Part shown: piece after piece, positions 26,241 through 35,206 of the stretch | How the letters are laid out: each line of letters opens with the position of its first letter | Numbering within the stretch: position 1 is the first letter of the stretch | NCBI GenBank assembly: GCA_022565695.1 | Contig: JAIUME010000012.1 | Span: forward strand, 24,957-88,956 | Reading direction: 5' to 3' | Origin: Alcanivorax sp. | GTDB lineage: Bacteria > Pseudomonadota > Gammaproteobacteria > Pseudomonadales > Alcanivoracaceae | DNA length: 64,000 nt | The notes under the pieces: generated by a model | Told to the model about the DNA's origin: nothing | The model's database searches: none | What the model saw: only the letters and a program-made list of their open reading frames with translations | Program-made: the position numbers and the translations under genes

Positions 26241-27608
26241 ATGAACATGTCCTCCGTCACGTCCGAGGCCGTGCTGTTTTTCGGGGAACGGGGTGTCTCC
26301 AAGAGCATGCTCTATTCAGATTTCGAAGCGATTCTCGATGGCATGGTCGGCGTCCCGGAGTTTGCGGACGAGGAGATGCGCGGCGCCTATTGCATGGTGG
26401 ATGCGCGGCTCACGGTTGTGGGCATGGTGTTGTTCCTGATCGATTTCGATGAGGCCGGCATGGCGGATACCACCTGGAACGTGCCCCTGCGGCATCTGGC
26501 CGAGCATGGCGGGCCGGGCCCGGACATGGGCGCCGGGCCGATTCGTCTCGCTTGCCGCAGCCAGTGCCCCGTGGCCTGGCATCAGGAACAGCTTTGGGAC
26601 CCGGTCATGAAGCCCGGCGCCAATGACTTTGTCTTTGTGCGCGACGTGCTGCGTGAGCGGGGCCGCAAGATGGGCCTGTATGTGGACGATTCTGCGCCAC
26701 CACCGCCACCGGCAGCGCCGCCTGTGGTCAATGCGCCGCAACAGATTCCCACCGTGGCCCCCGCCGCCGAATCCCGCAAGGCGGAACAGGAGCGGGTGCG
26801 ACTGGCACGTACCATCAAGGAATTGCGCCTGCGGGTGCAAACACTCGAGAACGGTCACCGGGAAGAGGTGGCGCAGCTGCGCTATGCGCAGCAGCAGAAA
26901 GAAGAGATTCTCAGCACCCAGCTGGAAAAGGTCCTGATGCAGTTCAAGACCCTGAAGTCCCAGAACGAAGCGCTGCGCGAACAGAATGTCTCCCTCAAGG
27001 AGCAGGTCAGCTCGCTCAACCACAGCCTGGAAGAGCAGGCGCGTAAAGAAGCCAATCAGGGCGGTGAGATCGAGATTCTGACTGAGCAATATCGCCTGGC
27101 ACTGGCCCAGCGGCTGGAGGAAGAGCGCGCCCGGCTGGTGGAGCAGATGCACGCCAAAGAGCTTGAGGTGCTGGATCGGGAAGAGAAGATCTCGGTACTG
27201 GAGCAGGATGTGCGTGAGGCGCGCCGTGACCAGATCAAGATGGCCAATTCCGGCGCGCAGAAGCTGCTGGAAAAATTGCAGGCATTGGGTCTGAACTTCA
27301 TTGCCTTTCATCCGGGCGCGGGTCATGTGTCGATCAGTGCCCAGGAGATCTCCGACTATATGCAGAATCCGGTGGCCTACGCTGCGCGCAAGTGTCTGGT
27401 GACGGAGGAGCATTACCGTGCCTGGTTGCGCCACTACGAGAATCCGGTCTGTCAGGTGGCGTGCGAAAATAGTCAGATTTGTGGCAAACGCGTCATACGT
27501 GTGGATGTGCCGAATCAGTTCAAGCCCGGCGCCTCGGATCGCAATGCCAACCGCTGCCCGAATTGCCGCTCCGACAGTGCGATCGACAATGTGCTGAAGT
27601 TCAAATAG
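26241..27608 (+). CDS. Coiled-coil protein with Cys-rich C-terminal module, unknown function
   Basis: A 455-residue protein in three parts: a globular N domain (about 1-140, MVDARLTVVGMVLFLIDFDE, CRSQCPVAWHQEQLW), a Pro-rich linker (about 153-175), a long coiled coil (about 178-340 with heptads such as EEQARKEANQGGEIEILTEQ), and a C-terminal domain with CQVACENSQICGKRV and CPNCRSD that could bind zinc. No signal peptide, so probably cytosolic. I do not recognise the family. AAGGAAG precedes the ATG. It may dimerise and act as a scaffold; this is inferred from the coiled coil only. Confidence 0.75.
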   Translation: MNMSSVTSEAVLFFGERGVSKSMLYSDFEAILDGMVGVPEFADEEMRGAYCMVDARLTVVGMVLFLIDFDEAGMADTTWNVPLRHLAEHGGPGPDMGAGPIRLACRSQCPVAWHQEQLWDPVMKPGANDFVFVRDVLRERGRKMGLYVDDSAPPPPPAAPPVVNAPQQIPTVAPAAESRKAEQERVRLARTIKELRLRVQTLENGHREEVAQLRYAQQQKEEILSTQLEKVLMQFKTLKSQNEALREQNVSLKEQVSSLNHSLEEQARKEANQGGEIEILTEQYRLALAQRLEEERARLVEQMHAKELEVLDREEKISVLEQDVREARRDQIKMANSGAQKLLEKLQALGLNFIAFHPGAGHVSISAQEISDYMQNPVAYAARKCLVTEEHYRAWLRHYENPVCQVACENSQICGKRVIRVDVPNQFKPGASDRNANRCPNCRSDSAIDNVLKFK

Positions 27609-27732
27609 CGTCAGGAATGCTGTGAAAGTGTGCGCGGCGTCACGTCGTTGACGAGAAGGCTGCAGGGCTGAGCAAGCTGGCACACAAGCTGCTACCCATA
27701 TGGCAAAGCACTTGGACAAGGAGAACACACTC

Positions 27733-28803
27733 ATGGGTCAGGGCCCGTCCATCGACAAGAGCCTGCTACAGACATTCGTGCCCGTGAACGCCCTCAGCGG
27801 CGAGCATCTGGAGCGGCTGCTGGATCAGCAGGAGGTGCGCCAGTATCAGCCGGGTGAATTGCTGTTTGAGATCGGTGATCAGGACAACACCACCGTGTAC
27901 CTGCTCAGTGGAGAGGTAGAGCTGGAGTCTGCGGACGGCGCCTCCCAGCGCGTGTCGGCGGGCGGTGTGGAGTCCTGGCATCCGCTGGATCACCACCAGC
28001 CACGGCGCAGCAGGGCGCGAGCCGTCAGCGCTGTATCCGTTGTGTTGTTCGACAGCTTCCGGCTGGACACGCTGCTGGCCTGGGATCAGTCAGTGGGCTA
28101 TGTGGTGCTGGATATTAATGCCAACGCCGCCTACGAAGGCGACCGGGAGTGGATGATTCGCCTGCTCAAGTCACCGCTGTTCTACCAGGTGCCACCGGGC
28201 AATATTTTCGAGATCTTCCGGCGCCTGAAACCGCGCAAGCTGAAGACCGGTGAGGTCATCATCCGTCAGGGAGATGACGCAGACTGCTGCTTTATCATCA
28301 AGGAAGGCATCTGCGAGGTGTCGGTACTGGTGTCAGGCGCCTCCGAGATGACGCCGGTGGCGATGCTGGAATCCGGGCAGTGGTTTGGTGAAGAGGCGCT
28401 GCTGACGGGTGCGCCGCGTAACGCCACCATCACCATGGCCACCGACGGGGTCGTCATGCGGCTTGATCGGGCGGATTTCGATGAGTTGCTTCGGGAGCCC
28501 GTGGTGGACAGCATCAGCGCGGGTGAAGCCCTGGAGCGGGTGTCGGCGGGCGCGCGCTGGCTTGATGTACGGACGCCGGACGAGTATGCGCAGGGACATC
28601 TGCGTGAGGCATTGAACATGCCATTGAATGTGCTGCGTCTGAAGAGCCGGTTGCTGGACCCGTCGCGCACCTATGTGGCCTATTGCGATACCGGTCGTCG
28701 CAGCACGTCTGCGGCATTTCTCCTGCGGCATGCGGGTATTCAGGTGCACCTTCTGGAGGGCGGCCTCAACGCGAGCCCGGAAGTCTTGCAGCTGGAGGAC
28801 TGA
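27733..28803 (+). CDS. Two cyclic-nucleotide-binding domains fused to a rhodanese domain
   Basis: A 356-residue protein. A first CNB-like beta-roll (about 15-110, YQPGELLFEIGDQDNTTVYLLSGEVE), a second, more canonical one (about 140-245, GEVIIRQGDDADCCFIIKEG, GQWFGEEALLTGAPRNATI), and a C-terminal rhodanese domain (about 260-345, ARWLDVRTPDEYAQGHLREA) with active-site loop CDTGRRS. It has no HTH, so it is not a DNA-binding CRP. It may link a nucleotide signal to sulfur or redox chemistry. AAGGAG lies before ATG 27733; an upstream ATG at 27700 lacks one. Confidence 0.82.
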   Translation: MGQGPSIDKSLLQTFVPVNALSGEHLERLLDQQEVRQYQPGELLFEIGDQDNTTVYLLSGEVELESADGASQRVSAGGVESWHPLDHHQPRRSRARAVSAVSVVLFDSFRLDTLLAWDQSVGYVVLDINANAAYEGDREWMIRLLKSPLFYQVPPGNIFEIFRRLKPRKLKTGEVIIRQGDDADCCFIIKEGICEVSVLVSGASEMTPVAMLESGQWFGEEALLTGAPRNATITMATDGVVMRLDRADFDELLREPVVDSISAGEALERVSAGARWLDVRTPDEYAQGHLREALNMPLNVLRLKSRLLDPSRTYVAYCDTGRRSTSAAFLLRHAGIQVHLLEGGLNASPEVLQLED

Positions 28804-28982
28804 CGTCCTTGTGCTGCATGGCGCTGAAATGGCGCTGAAGCCCGGATAAACGTTACCATGTGGCCCTGGAACACGCTGCGGCGTGTGACGGGGCGACAGC
28901 AGCCATCAGCCCGTCATACCTCCCGCAGTACCCGTCAGCTGGCACTGCCCGTTTGCAGAGCCCCCACGCAGAGGCGTTTCGA

Positions 28983-29870
28983 GTGCCACGCGATACATTC
29001 CGCAATATCGGCCTGGTTGCCCGCTCCGGCAGCGAGCAGGCGCTGTATTCCCTGCGTCAGCTGGTGCATTTTCTGCAACAGCGCGGCTGCAATGTGATTC
29101 TCGAGAAGACGCTGACGGCGGAACTGGGTGACCTCGGCCTGCAGGCCGGGTCCCGCAAGCAGATTGGCCAGTCCTGTGATCTGGTCATTGTGGTCGGTGG
29201 TGATGGTTGTCTGCTTGGCGCGGCCCGCACCTTCGCGGGCTATGACGTGCCGGTGCTGGGGATCAACCGGGGACGGCTTGGCTTTCTCACGGATGTGCTG
29301 CCGGCAGAGCTGGAGCAACGCGTCGGCCAGGTGCTGGATGGCGATTATCAGGTCGAATCCCGTTTTCTGCTGGACATGGAGCTTACGCGCGGGCGCAGCG
29401 TGGCGGGCCACGGTGCGGCGCTCAATGATGTGGTGCTGTTGTCGGGTGACAGTGTGCACATGATCGAGTTCGAGTTGTTTATCGACGGGATGTTTGTCTA
29501 CAACCAGCGCTCGGATGGCCTGATCATCTGTACGCCTACCGGGTCGACGGCCTATGCACTGTCCTGTGGTGGCCCGATCATGCATCCGGCGATTGATGCT
29601 ATGGCGCTGGTGCCGTTAAACCCCCATACCCTCACGAGCCGGCCGTTGGTGGTTGGGGGTAACAGTGAAATCAAGCTGCGGGTGACCTCTTACCGGCAGG
29701 CGCCGCTGGTCAGCTGTGACGGCCAGCAGGGGGTGAGGGTGGAGCGTGATGATGTTATCGCGATACGCAAGAAACCCCAGCGGCTCAAGCTGCTGCACCC
29801 GCCGGGGCACGATTTCTACGAGGCCTGCCGCTCCAAGCTTGGCTGGAGCAGCCGGCTGGGTCAGCATTGA
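28983..29870 (+). CDS. nadK: NAD kinase (GTG start)
   Basis: A 295-residue NAD kinase that phosphorylates NAD to NADP using ATP. Diagnostic are VVGGDGCLLGAAR (GGDG motif), GINRGRLGFLTDV, DGLIICTPTGSTAYALSCGGPI and the C-terminal beta domain. The GTG at 28983 places FRNIGLVAR at the N terminus as in the family and is preceded by GAGG; an ATG at 28860 would add 41 residues of non-conserved sequence. Length is typical from the GTG. It is cytosolic. Confidence 0.94.
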   Translation: MPRDTFRNIGLVARSGSEQALYSLRQLVHFLQQRGCNVILEKTLTAELGDLGLQAGSRKQIGQSCDLVIVVGGDGCLLGAARTFAGYDVPVLGINRGRLGFLTDVLPAELEQRVGQVLDGDYQVESRFLLDMELTRGRSVAGHGAALNDVVLLSGDSVHMIEFELFIDGMFVYNQRSDGLIICTPTGSTAYALSCGGPIMHPAIDAMALVPLNPHTLTSRPLVVGGNSEIKLRVTSYRQAPLVSCDGQQGVRVERDDVIAIRKKPQRLKLLHPPGHDFYEACRSKLGWSSRLGQH

Positions 29871-29886
29871 CCGCCCCCGGCTAATA

Positions 29887-29925
29887 CGGCAACTGTACGG
29901 CAGCTGTACTGCAACTGCATACAAT
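29887..29925 (+). promoter_or_regulatory. Three 11-base repeats ending at a TACAAT box
   Basis: CGGCAACTGTA (29887-29897), CGGCAGCTGTA (29898-29908) and CTGCAACTGCA (29909-29919) are head-to-tail, one helical turn each, directly followed by TACAAT at 29920-29925. It probably is the promoter region of the YeaC-pepN pair with a repeated activator site. Confidence 0.5.
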
Positions 29926-29968
29926 ACACCCCCCACAGGTACCCCCTAGTCTGGTCAAGGTGATGGTA

Positions 29969-30301
29969 ATGGCTCCTCAGAGTTTTGAAGAACTGATTGA
30001 CGGCATGACCATGGAAGTCTGGCACAACATGCGCCGTGCCGTGGAAACCGGCCGCTGGCCCGATGGCCGGACGTTGACCGCTGAACAGCGTGAACTGAGC
30101 CTGCAGGCGGTCATTGCCTGGGAGCTGCGCAACGATGTGCCGGAAGCCGAGCGTACCGGTTACGTGGCGCCGGCAGGTTGCAGTAGCCATGCTGGCGAAG
30201 AGCAACCCGTGACGCTGCGGACGGCTCCGGATGCCACCACAACGACTGACACGGCAAAGAATAACGAGACACCCGGCCGGGAGGGCGGTGACCATGCGTG
30301 A
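29969..30301 (+). CDS. YeaC-like DUF1315 protein
   Basis: A 110-residue protein. The first 60 residues (FEELIDGMTMEVWHNMRRAVETGRWPDGRTLTAEQRE) match the small DUF1315/YeaC family found next to aminopeptidase or in similar positions in gammaproteobacteria; the function is unknown. The C-terminal 45 residues are low-complexity Thr/Glu-rich. ATG 29969 is eight bases after AAGG; ATG 29963 is possible. The stop overlaps the pepN start. Confidence 0.78.
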   Translation: MAPQSFEELIDGMTMEVWHNMRRAVETGRWPDGRTLTAEQRELSLQAVIAWELRNDVPEAERTGYVAPAGCSSHAGEEQPVTLRTAPDATTTTDTAKNNETPGREGGDHA

Positions 30302-32933
30302 CGGACAGGCAGCTCAATCCGCCGTGCGGCTGGCGGACTATCGCCCACCGGCGTTTCTTGTCGATCAGGTGACGCTGGATGTGGATCTGCGCGACACAGG
30401 CACCCGCGTGAGCGCGAGCCTGACGCTGCGCCGGAACCCGGCGCCCGATGCCGAGCAGGGCGACTGTGTGCTGGACGGGGTGGCGCTGACTCCCGAGCGC
30501 ATTGCCGTCGATGGCGAGATACTGGCGGAGAGCCGCTGGCACTATGACGGTCGTCACCTGACATTGAGCGGGCTGCCGGATCAGTGCACCCTCGATACCG
30601 TGGTGACCATCGCTCCGGAGACCAACACCGCACTCGAAGGCCTGTACGTATCAAAGGGCATGTTCTGTACCCAGTGCGAGGCCGAGGGCTTTCGCCGTAT
30701 TACTTTTTTCCCGGACAGACCGGACGTCCTCAGCCGTTTCGTCACCACGGTGCGGGCGGACAAGGCGGCGTTCCCGGTGCTGTTATCCAACGGCAATCCG
30801 GTCGCGCAGGGCGATAGCGACGCCGGCAGGCACTGGGTGCGTTGGGAGGATCCGTTTCCCAAGCCTTGTTACCTGTTTGCGCTGGTTGCGGGTGATCTGG
30901 CCTGTCTTGAGGATGTCTACCGTACCGCCTCGGGGCGAGATATCAGCCTGCAGATCTATGCCGAACCGCGCGACCTGAACAAGCTGGATCACGCCATGGC
31001 GTCCCTGAAAGCCGCCATGGCCTGGGACGAGAAAACCTATGGCCTGGAATACGATCTGGATATCTACATGATCGTGGCGGTCAGCCATTTCAATATGGGG
31101 GCCATGGAGAACAAGGGCCTGAATATCTTCAACACTGCCTGTGTGCTGGCGCACCCTGCGACAACCACCGATGCCGGATTCCAGCGTGTCGAGGCAGTGG
31201 TGGCCCATGAATATTTCCACAACTGGTCCGGTAACCGGGTGACCTGCCGCGACTGGTTTCAGTTAAGCCTCAAGGAAGGCTTTACCGTGTTCCGCGATCA
31301 GACCTTCTCCGGCGACATGAACTCTGCCACGGTCAAGCGGGTGGAAGATGTCGACATGCTGCGCGCTGTGCAGTTTGCCGAAGACCGGGGGCCCATGGCA
31401 CACGCCGTGCGGCCGGCGGAATACCAGAAGATCGACAACTTCTATACCGTCACCATCTACGAAAAAGGCGCGGAGCTGGTGCGCATGCAGCACGAGTTGC
31501 TGGGGCCGGAGGCATTCCGGCGCGGTACGGATCTGTATTTCAGCCGCTTCGACGGCCAGGCAGTGACCACCGATGATTTCGTGGATTGTATGGAAGAGGC
31601 CGGTGGGCGGGATCTGAGCCAGTTCCGGCGCTGGTACAGCCAGGCCGGCACACCGCAGCTGTCGGTGGAGGATGCCTACGAGGAGTCCGCCGAGGGGGGT
31701 GTTTATACCCTGACGTCGACGCAATCGACGCCAGCCACCCCCGGGCAGCCGGAGAAATTGCCGCTGCTGATGCCGGTGGCGTTGGCCCTGCTGGGTGCCG
31801 ACGGGACGCCATTGCTGCTTGATGCGGCGGGGCAGACGGAAAAGGTCATGGAGCTCAGTGGTGCCCGGGAGCAGGTCAGCTTCAAGGTGCCGGAGCGGCC
31901 TGTGCCGTCCCTGTTGCGGGGGTTTTCCGCGCCGGTGGAGTTGGCCTATGACTATACCGCTGAACAGCTGCGCTTCCTGCTCGCCCACGATACCGATGGC
32001 TACTGCCGGTGGGATGCGGCACAGCGCTTGTATCACGGCGCTGTGCAGCGCCTGATAGCGGAGCCCGGGCAGGCTGAGGCGGAGGCTGCCGCGTTGGTTC
32101 CGGCACTGGAGAAGGTGCTGGCGCGCGCGGGAGGTGATCCTGCAGCGGCTGCGCTGTTACTGACCGTGCCGGGTGAAGTGGCGTTGGCGGATCGGCTGCC
32201 GGAACTGGACGTGGACGGTGTGCACGTGGCGCGTGCGGCACTGGTCTCTGCGCTGGGTCGACAACTGGCACAGCAGTGGTGGGCGCAGGTGGATGCCAAT
32301 GCACCGACGGGCCCGTATCGGCCCCTGGCGCAGGATATCGGCCGCAGAAGCCTGCGGCACCGGGCGTTGGGCTATCTGGCGGCTGCCGGTGACGAGCGGG
32401 TTGCCGGATTCCTGGCGGAGCTATGCAGCACCGCGGATAACATGACGGATGAGTTGGGGGCGTTGCGGCTGCTGTGTCATTACCGTTTGCCGGGCAGCGA
32501 GGCTGCGTTGGTGGCGTTTGCTGCCCGTTGGCGGGATGAAGCACTGGTGATGGACCAGTGGTTTGCCGTGCAGGCCAGTGTGCCGGGCGCCGCGACGTTG
32601 GCGCGGGTCGAGGCATTGCTTGGCCATGATGATTTCGACTGGCGTGTGCCGAACCGGGTGCGCGGCCTGCTGGGGACGTTTGCCGGTGCCAATCCGACAG
32701 CGCTGCATGCGGCGGATGGGGCAGGGTACAGGCTGTATACCGAGTGTCTGGCGCGTCTGGACAAAGTGAACCCCCAGGTTGCGGCGCGTATGGCCAATGC
32801 CTGTGCGCGGTTGCCGAGATTGCCGGCGCCCCGGCGGGATATGCTGGCTGGCGCCCTTGAGCAGTTGCTCAATGGGGCGGTTTCGGACAATCTGCAGGAG
32901 GTTCTGGAAAGAATTCTGGCGTCCCGGGGTTGA
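30294..32933 (+). CDS. pepN: Aminopeptidase N
   Basis: An 879-residue M1-family zinc aminopeptidase, normal length for PepN. The exopeptidase motif GAMEN (269-273), zinc site HEYFH (305-309) and third ligand Glu in LKEGF (about 328) are all present, followed by the Ig-like and superhelical C domains. It removes N-terminal amino acids from peptides in the cytosol. GGGAGGGCGG precedes ATG 30294, eight bases overlap the YeaC-like gene. Confidence 0.96.
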   Translation: MRDGQAAQSAVRLADYRPPAFLVDQVTLDVDLRDTGTRVSASLTLRRNPAPDAEQGDCVLDGVALTPERIAVDGEILAESRWHYDGRHLTLSGLPDQCTLDTVVTIAPETNTALEGLYVSKGMFCTQCEAEGFRRITFFPDRPDVLSRFVTTVRADKAAFPVLLSNGNPVAQGDSDAGRHWVRWEDPFPKPCYLFALVAGDLACLEDVYRTASGRDISLQIYAEPRDLNKLDHAMASLKAAMAWDEKTYGLEYDLDIYMIVAVSHFNMGAMENKGLNIFNTACVLAHPATTTDAGFQRVEAVVAHEYFHNWSGNRVTCRDWFQLSLKEGFTVFRDQTFSGDMNSATVKRVEDVDMLRAVQFAEDRGPMAHAVRPAEYQKIDNFYTVTIYEKGAELVRMQHELLGPEAFRRGTDLYFSRFDGQAVTTDDFVDCMEEAGGRDLSQFRRWYSQAGTPQLSVEDAYEESAEGGVYTLTSTQSTPATPGQPEKLPLLMPVALALLGADGTPLLLDAAGQTEKVMELSGAREQVSFKVPERPVPSLLRGFSAPVELAYDYTAEQLRFLLAHDTDGYCRWDAAQRLYHGAVQRLIAEPGQAEAEAAALVPALEKVLARAGGDPAAAALLLTVPGEVALADRLPELDVDGVHVARAALVSALGRQLAQQWWAQVDANAPTGPYRPLAQDIGRRSLRHRALGYLAAAGDERVAGFLAELCSTADNMTDELGALRLLCHYRLPGSEAALVAFAARWRDEALVMDQWFAVQASVPGAATLARVEALLGHDDFDWRVPNRVRGLLGTFAGANPTALHAADGAGYRLYTECLARLDKVNPQVAARMANACARLPRLPAPRRDMLAGALEQLLNGAVSDNLQEVLERILASRG

Positions 32934-33051
32934 TTCGGGGGGCCTGGATGGTGCGCAGCCGGACTGTTGCGCGCAGAGCAGGGAACCGGAAAGTCATGAT
33001 TTGCTGTGGCTAATCGGTCAGAATTAGTTTTGAATATACGAAAATAAACCT

Positions 33052-33073
33052 AGACACCCCCCGTGGGGCGTCT
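33052..33073 (+). terminator. Hairpin downstream of pepN
   Basis: AGACACCCC (33052-33060) pairs with GGGGCGTCT (33065-33073) with one A-C mismatch, loop CCGT. No T tract follows, so it may be only a weak terminator or part of the leader of the next gene. Confidence 0.35.
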
Positions 33074-33119
33074 GGTAAAAAGGGAGAGCGTTCCGGTAAG
33101 CATTGGCCGGATCGTCAAA

Positions 33120-33142
33120 ATAACAAGGCGCTAACGCTACAA
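33120..33142 (+). promoter_or_regulatory. Leader motif shared by both DUF1302 genes, copy 1
   Basis: ATAACAAGGCGCT, four bases, then GCTACAA lies 25-47 bases before the start of the first DUF1302 gene. The same arrangement (ATAACAAAAAGCGCT, GCTACAA) precedes the second one at 40634-40659. Confidence 0.5.
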
Positions 33143-33166
33143 GCCTCGCAATCATGGAGTTGCGTA

Positions 33167-35179
33167 ATGAATAACAAGACCATGCTGAAGTCACGTCTGG
33201 CGGCATCCATCGCCAGTGCGTCACTGTTCGGTGCCCTGGCTCTACCAGCCCAGGCCCTTCAACTACAGTTTGATAACCCCGATATTTCTGGTCGCCTGGA
33301 CACGACTCTGTCCGCTGGGGCGCTGTTTCGTGTCCAAAGTCAGAACCGCGAACTGGTCGCCAATGAAGATGTGCTTTTGATGGAATCACGCGGCTACTCG
33401 ACCCAGCTGAACAAGAATGATGGCAACAGCAATTTTGATACTGGTCTTGCCTCGGCTGTAGGTCGTATCAGTTCGGAGCTTTCACTGGATTTTGGCCGGA
33501 GCTATGGCCTGCAGGTCAGTGGGACAGCCTTCTATGACACTGTACTCATGGATGGTTCTCATGATGGCGGGATGCTCGTCCCTCTGGCGCCTGGTGATTT
33601 TCCTGCACCAGGGACCCTGGGGCGCTACGCTGTTTCTTCTGACTATGCCAATAACGGCACCGGTGACAGATTCAGTCGTGCTGCGAGAGACTGGGCGGGA
33701 CAGCGTGCTTATTTCCAGAGCGCCTATGTGTGGGGCGACTTCATGGTAGCGGATCGTCCCCTGACTGTGCGAGCAGGTCGCCAGGTGATCAATTGGGGCG
33801 AGGCCCTGTTCATGCAGAACGGCATCAATACCGCGAACTACATCGACTTGGCCGCGTTGCGTCAGCCTGGGTCAGAGATTCGTGACGCTTTGCTGCCGCT
33901 TGCCTCTTTGTATTTTTCTTATGGTTTGACGATGAATCTCAGTGCTGAAGCATTTTATCAGTTTGAGTGGAAAAACACTGAAGATGCACCGGCCGGTACT
34001 TTCTGGTCTACCAACGACGCATTTCCTGGTCGCGGGGCGAATAATGTAATCGTTGATGGCCGCCTTGTGGCATCTCGAGCGGGCGCGCCTTTGCTTGCCG
34101 ATGCATTCGCGCAATATACGTTGGGCACCTATGGCTTGTCTGGCCCAGACTACCAATACGAGCAAACTCAGGTGACGGTTAATCGCAGAGCGGATCGAGA
34201 TGCTGATGACCAAGGGCAGTTCGGTCTTGCGTTTCGTTATTTCGCAGATCAGCTCAACGGGACGGAGTTCGGGTTTTATTACACCCGCACCCATACAAAG
34301 CTTCCGATCGTTGGCTCTCAGATAAACCCCCAGGGAATAGGTTTGAATGAAATCCCTGCCTGGATTGATAACACCGAATACTTCATGGTTTACCCGGAAG
34401 ACATCGATATGTTTGGTGTCAGCTTCAGCTCCAATGTGGGCAACATGGCGCTTTCCGGTGAAGTGGCGTTCCGACCCAAGCAGCCGATTGTGAATGAAGT
34501 GGGCGACAATCTGATCGCCAACCTGGCCGGGACTGCCGCTATATTTGCTCAAGGCGGGACGCCCAATATTCGTGATCTGACGCCGCATTGCGTGCGCTCC
34601 AGAGTGGGTGGCAGCTGCCTTGATCCAGGCGATGCCGTGGTGGCTGGGGCGGAATACTTTACTTATGAAGAAGCACGCATGACCAACGCTTCTCTTGTGA
34701 ATATCTTCAGCTTTGGCCCGGCACTGGGTACGGACAATCTGGTGGCTCTGGTTGAGATTGGTGCTGAACACGTTGGTGGCCTCCCCAGCCGCAATGCCGA
34801 CGGCGATAAACTCTATTACACATCGACAGCAGCGATTCAGGAAGGCGAGGCCATCACACGCACACCTGATGATGTTTACCGGACGTATCTGGACGAGTTC
34901 TCCTGGGGTTATCGTGCGGTGCTGCGTGCAAGTTACAATGACGTATTTTCTGGTGTGTCAGCTGCCCCGTTCATCAACTTTGCGCATGATGTTGAGGGTA
35001 ACTCCGTTCTGGGTGGGAACTTCATGGAGAACCGCAAAGCGGGGACTCTGGGGGTCAATTTTTCCTACCAGAATAACCTGGAATTCGGTGTTTCCGGCAC
35101 GGCCTTCTGGGGCGCGGGTTACAGCAACAAGCTACGTGACCGCAATAATGCTTCCGTATCAGTACGCTACGCATTCTGA
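33167..35179 (+). CDS. DUF1302-family outer-membrane beta-barrel protein, copy 1
   Basis: A 670-residue exported protein. Signal peptide about 1-30 (LAASIASASLFGALALPAQA), then alternating polar/hydrophobic strands. Landmarks include LQFDNPDISGRLDTTLSAGALFR, RAGRQVINWGEALFMQNGIN and FYQFEWKNTEDAP; the chain ends SVRYAF, with the terminal Phe used by the BAM machinery. Two Cys (about 480-490, PHCVRSRVGGSCLD) may form a disulfide. GGAG lies seven bases before ATG. It is paired with a DUF1329 gene 27 bases on. The second copy at 40681 is close in sequence. Predicted to be a channel for hydrophobic molecules. Confidence 0.85.
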   Translation: MNNKTMLKSRLAASIASASLFGALALPAQALQLQFDNPDISGRLDTTLSAGALFRVQSQNRELVANEDVLLMESRGYSTQLNKNDGNSNFDTGLASAVGRISSELSLDFGRSYGLQVSGTAFYDTVLMDGSHDGGMLVPLAPGDFPAPGTLGRYAVSSDYANNGTGDRFSRAARDWAGQRAYFQSAYVWGDFMVADRPLTVRAGRQVINWGEALFMQNGINTANYIDLAALRQPGSEIRDALLPLASLYFSYGLTMNLSAEAFYQFEWKNTEDAPAGTFWSTNDAFPGRGANNVIVDGRLVASRAGAPLLADAFAQYTLGTYGLSGPDYQYEQTQVTVNRRADRDADDQGQFGLAFRYFADQLNGTEFGFYYTRTHTKLPIVGSQINPQGIGLNEIPAWIDNTEYFMVYPEDIDMFGVSFSSNVGNMALSGEVAFRPKQPIVNEVGDNLIANLAGTAAIFAQGGTPNIRDLTPHCVRSRVGGSCLDPGDAVVAGAEYFTYEEARMTNASLVNIFSFGPALGTDNLVALVEIGAEHVGGLPSRNADGDKLYYTSTAAIQEGEAITRTPDDVYRTYLDEFSWGYRAVLRASYNDVFSGVSAAPFINFAHDVEGNSVLGGNFMENRKAGTLGVNFSYQNNLEFGVSGTAFWGAGYSNKLRDRNNASVSVRYAF

Positions 35180-35206
35180 TAACAAAAGAATTTGACGGAG
35201 AGTGAC

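Noticed and set aside
28860..28982. Longer nadK from ATG 28860
   Set aside because: The 41 extra residues are not conserved in NAD kinases and the GTG start has a better context.
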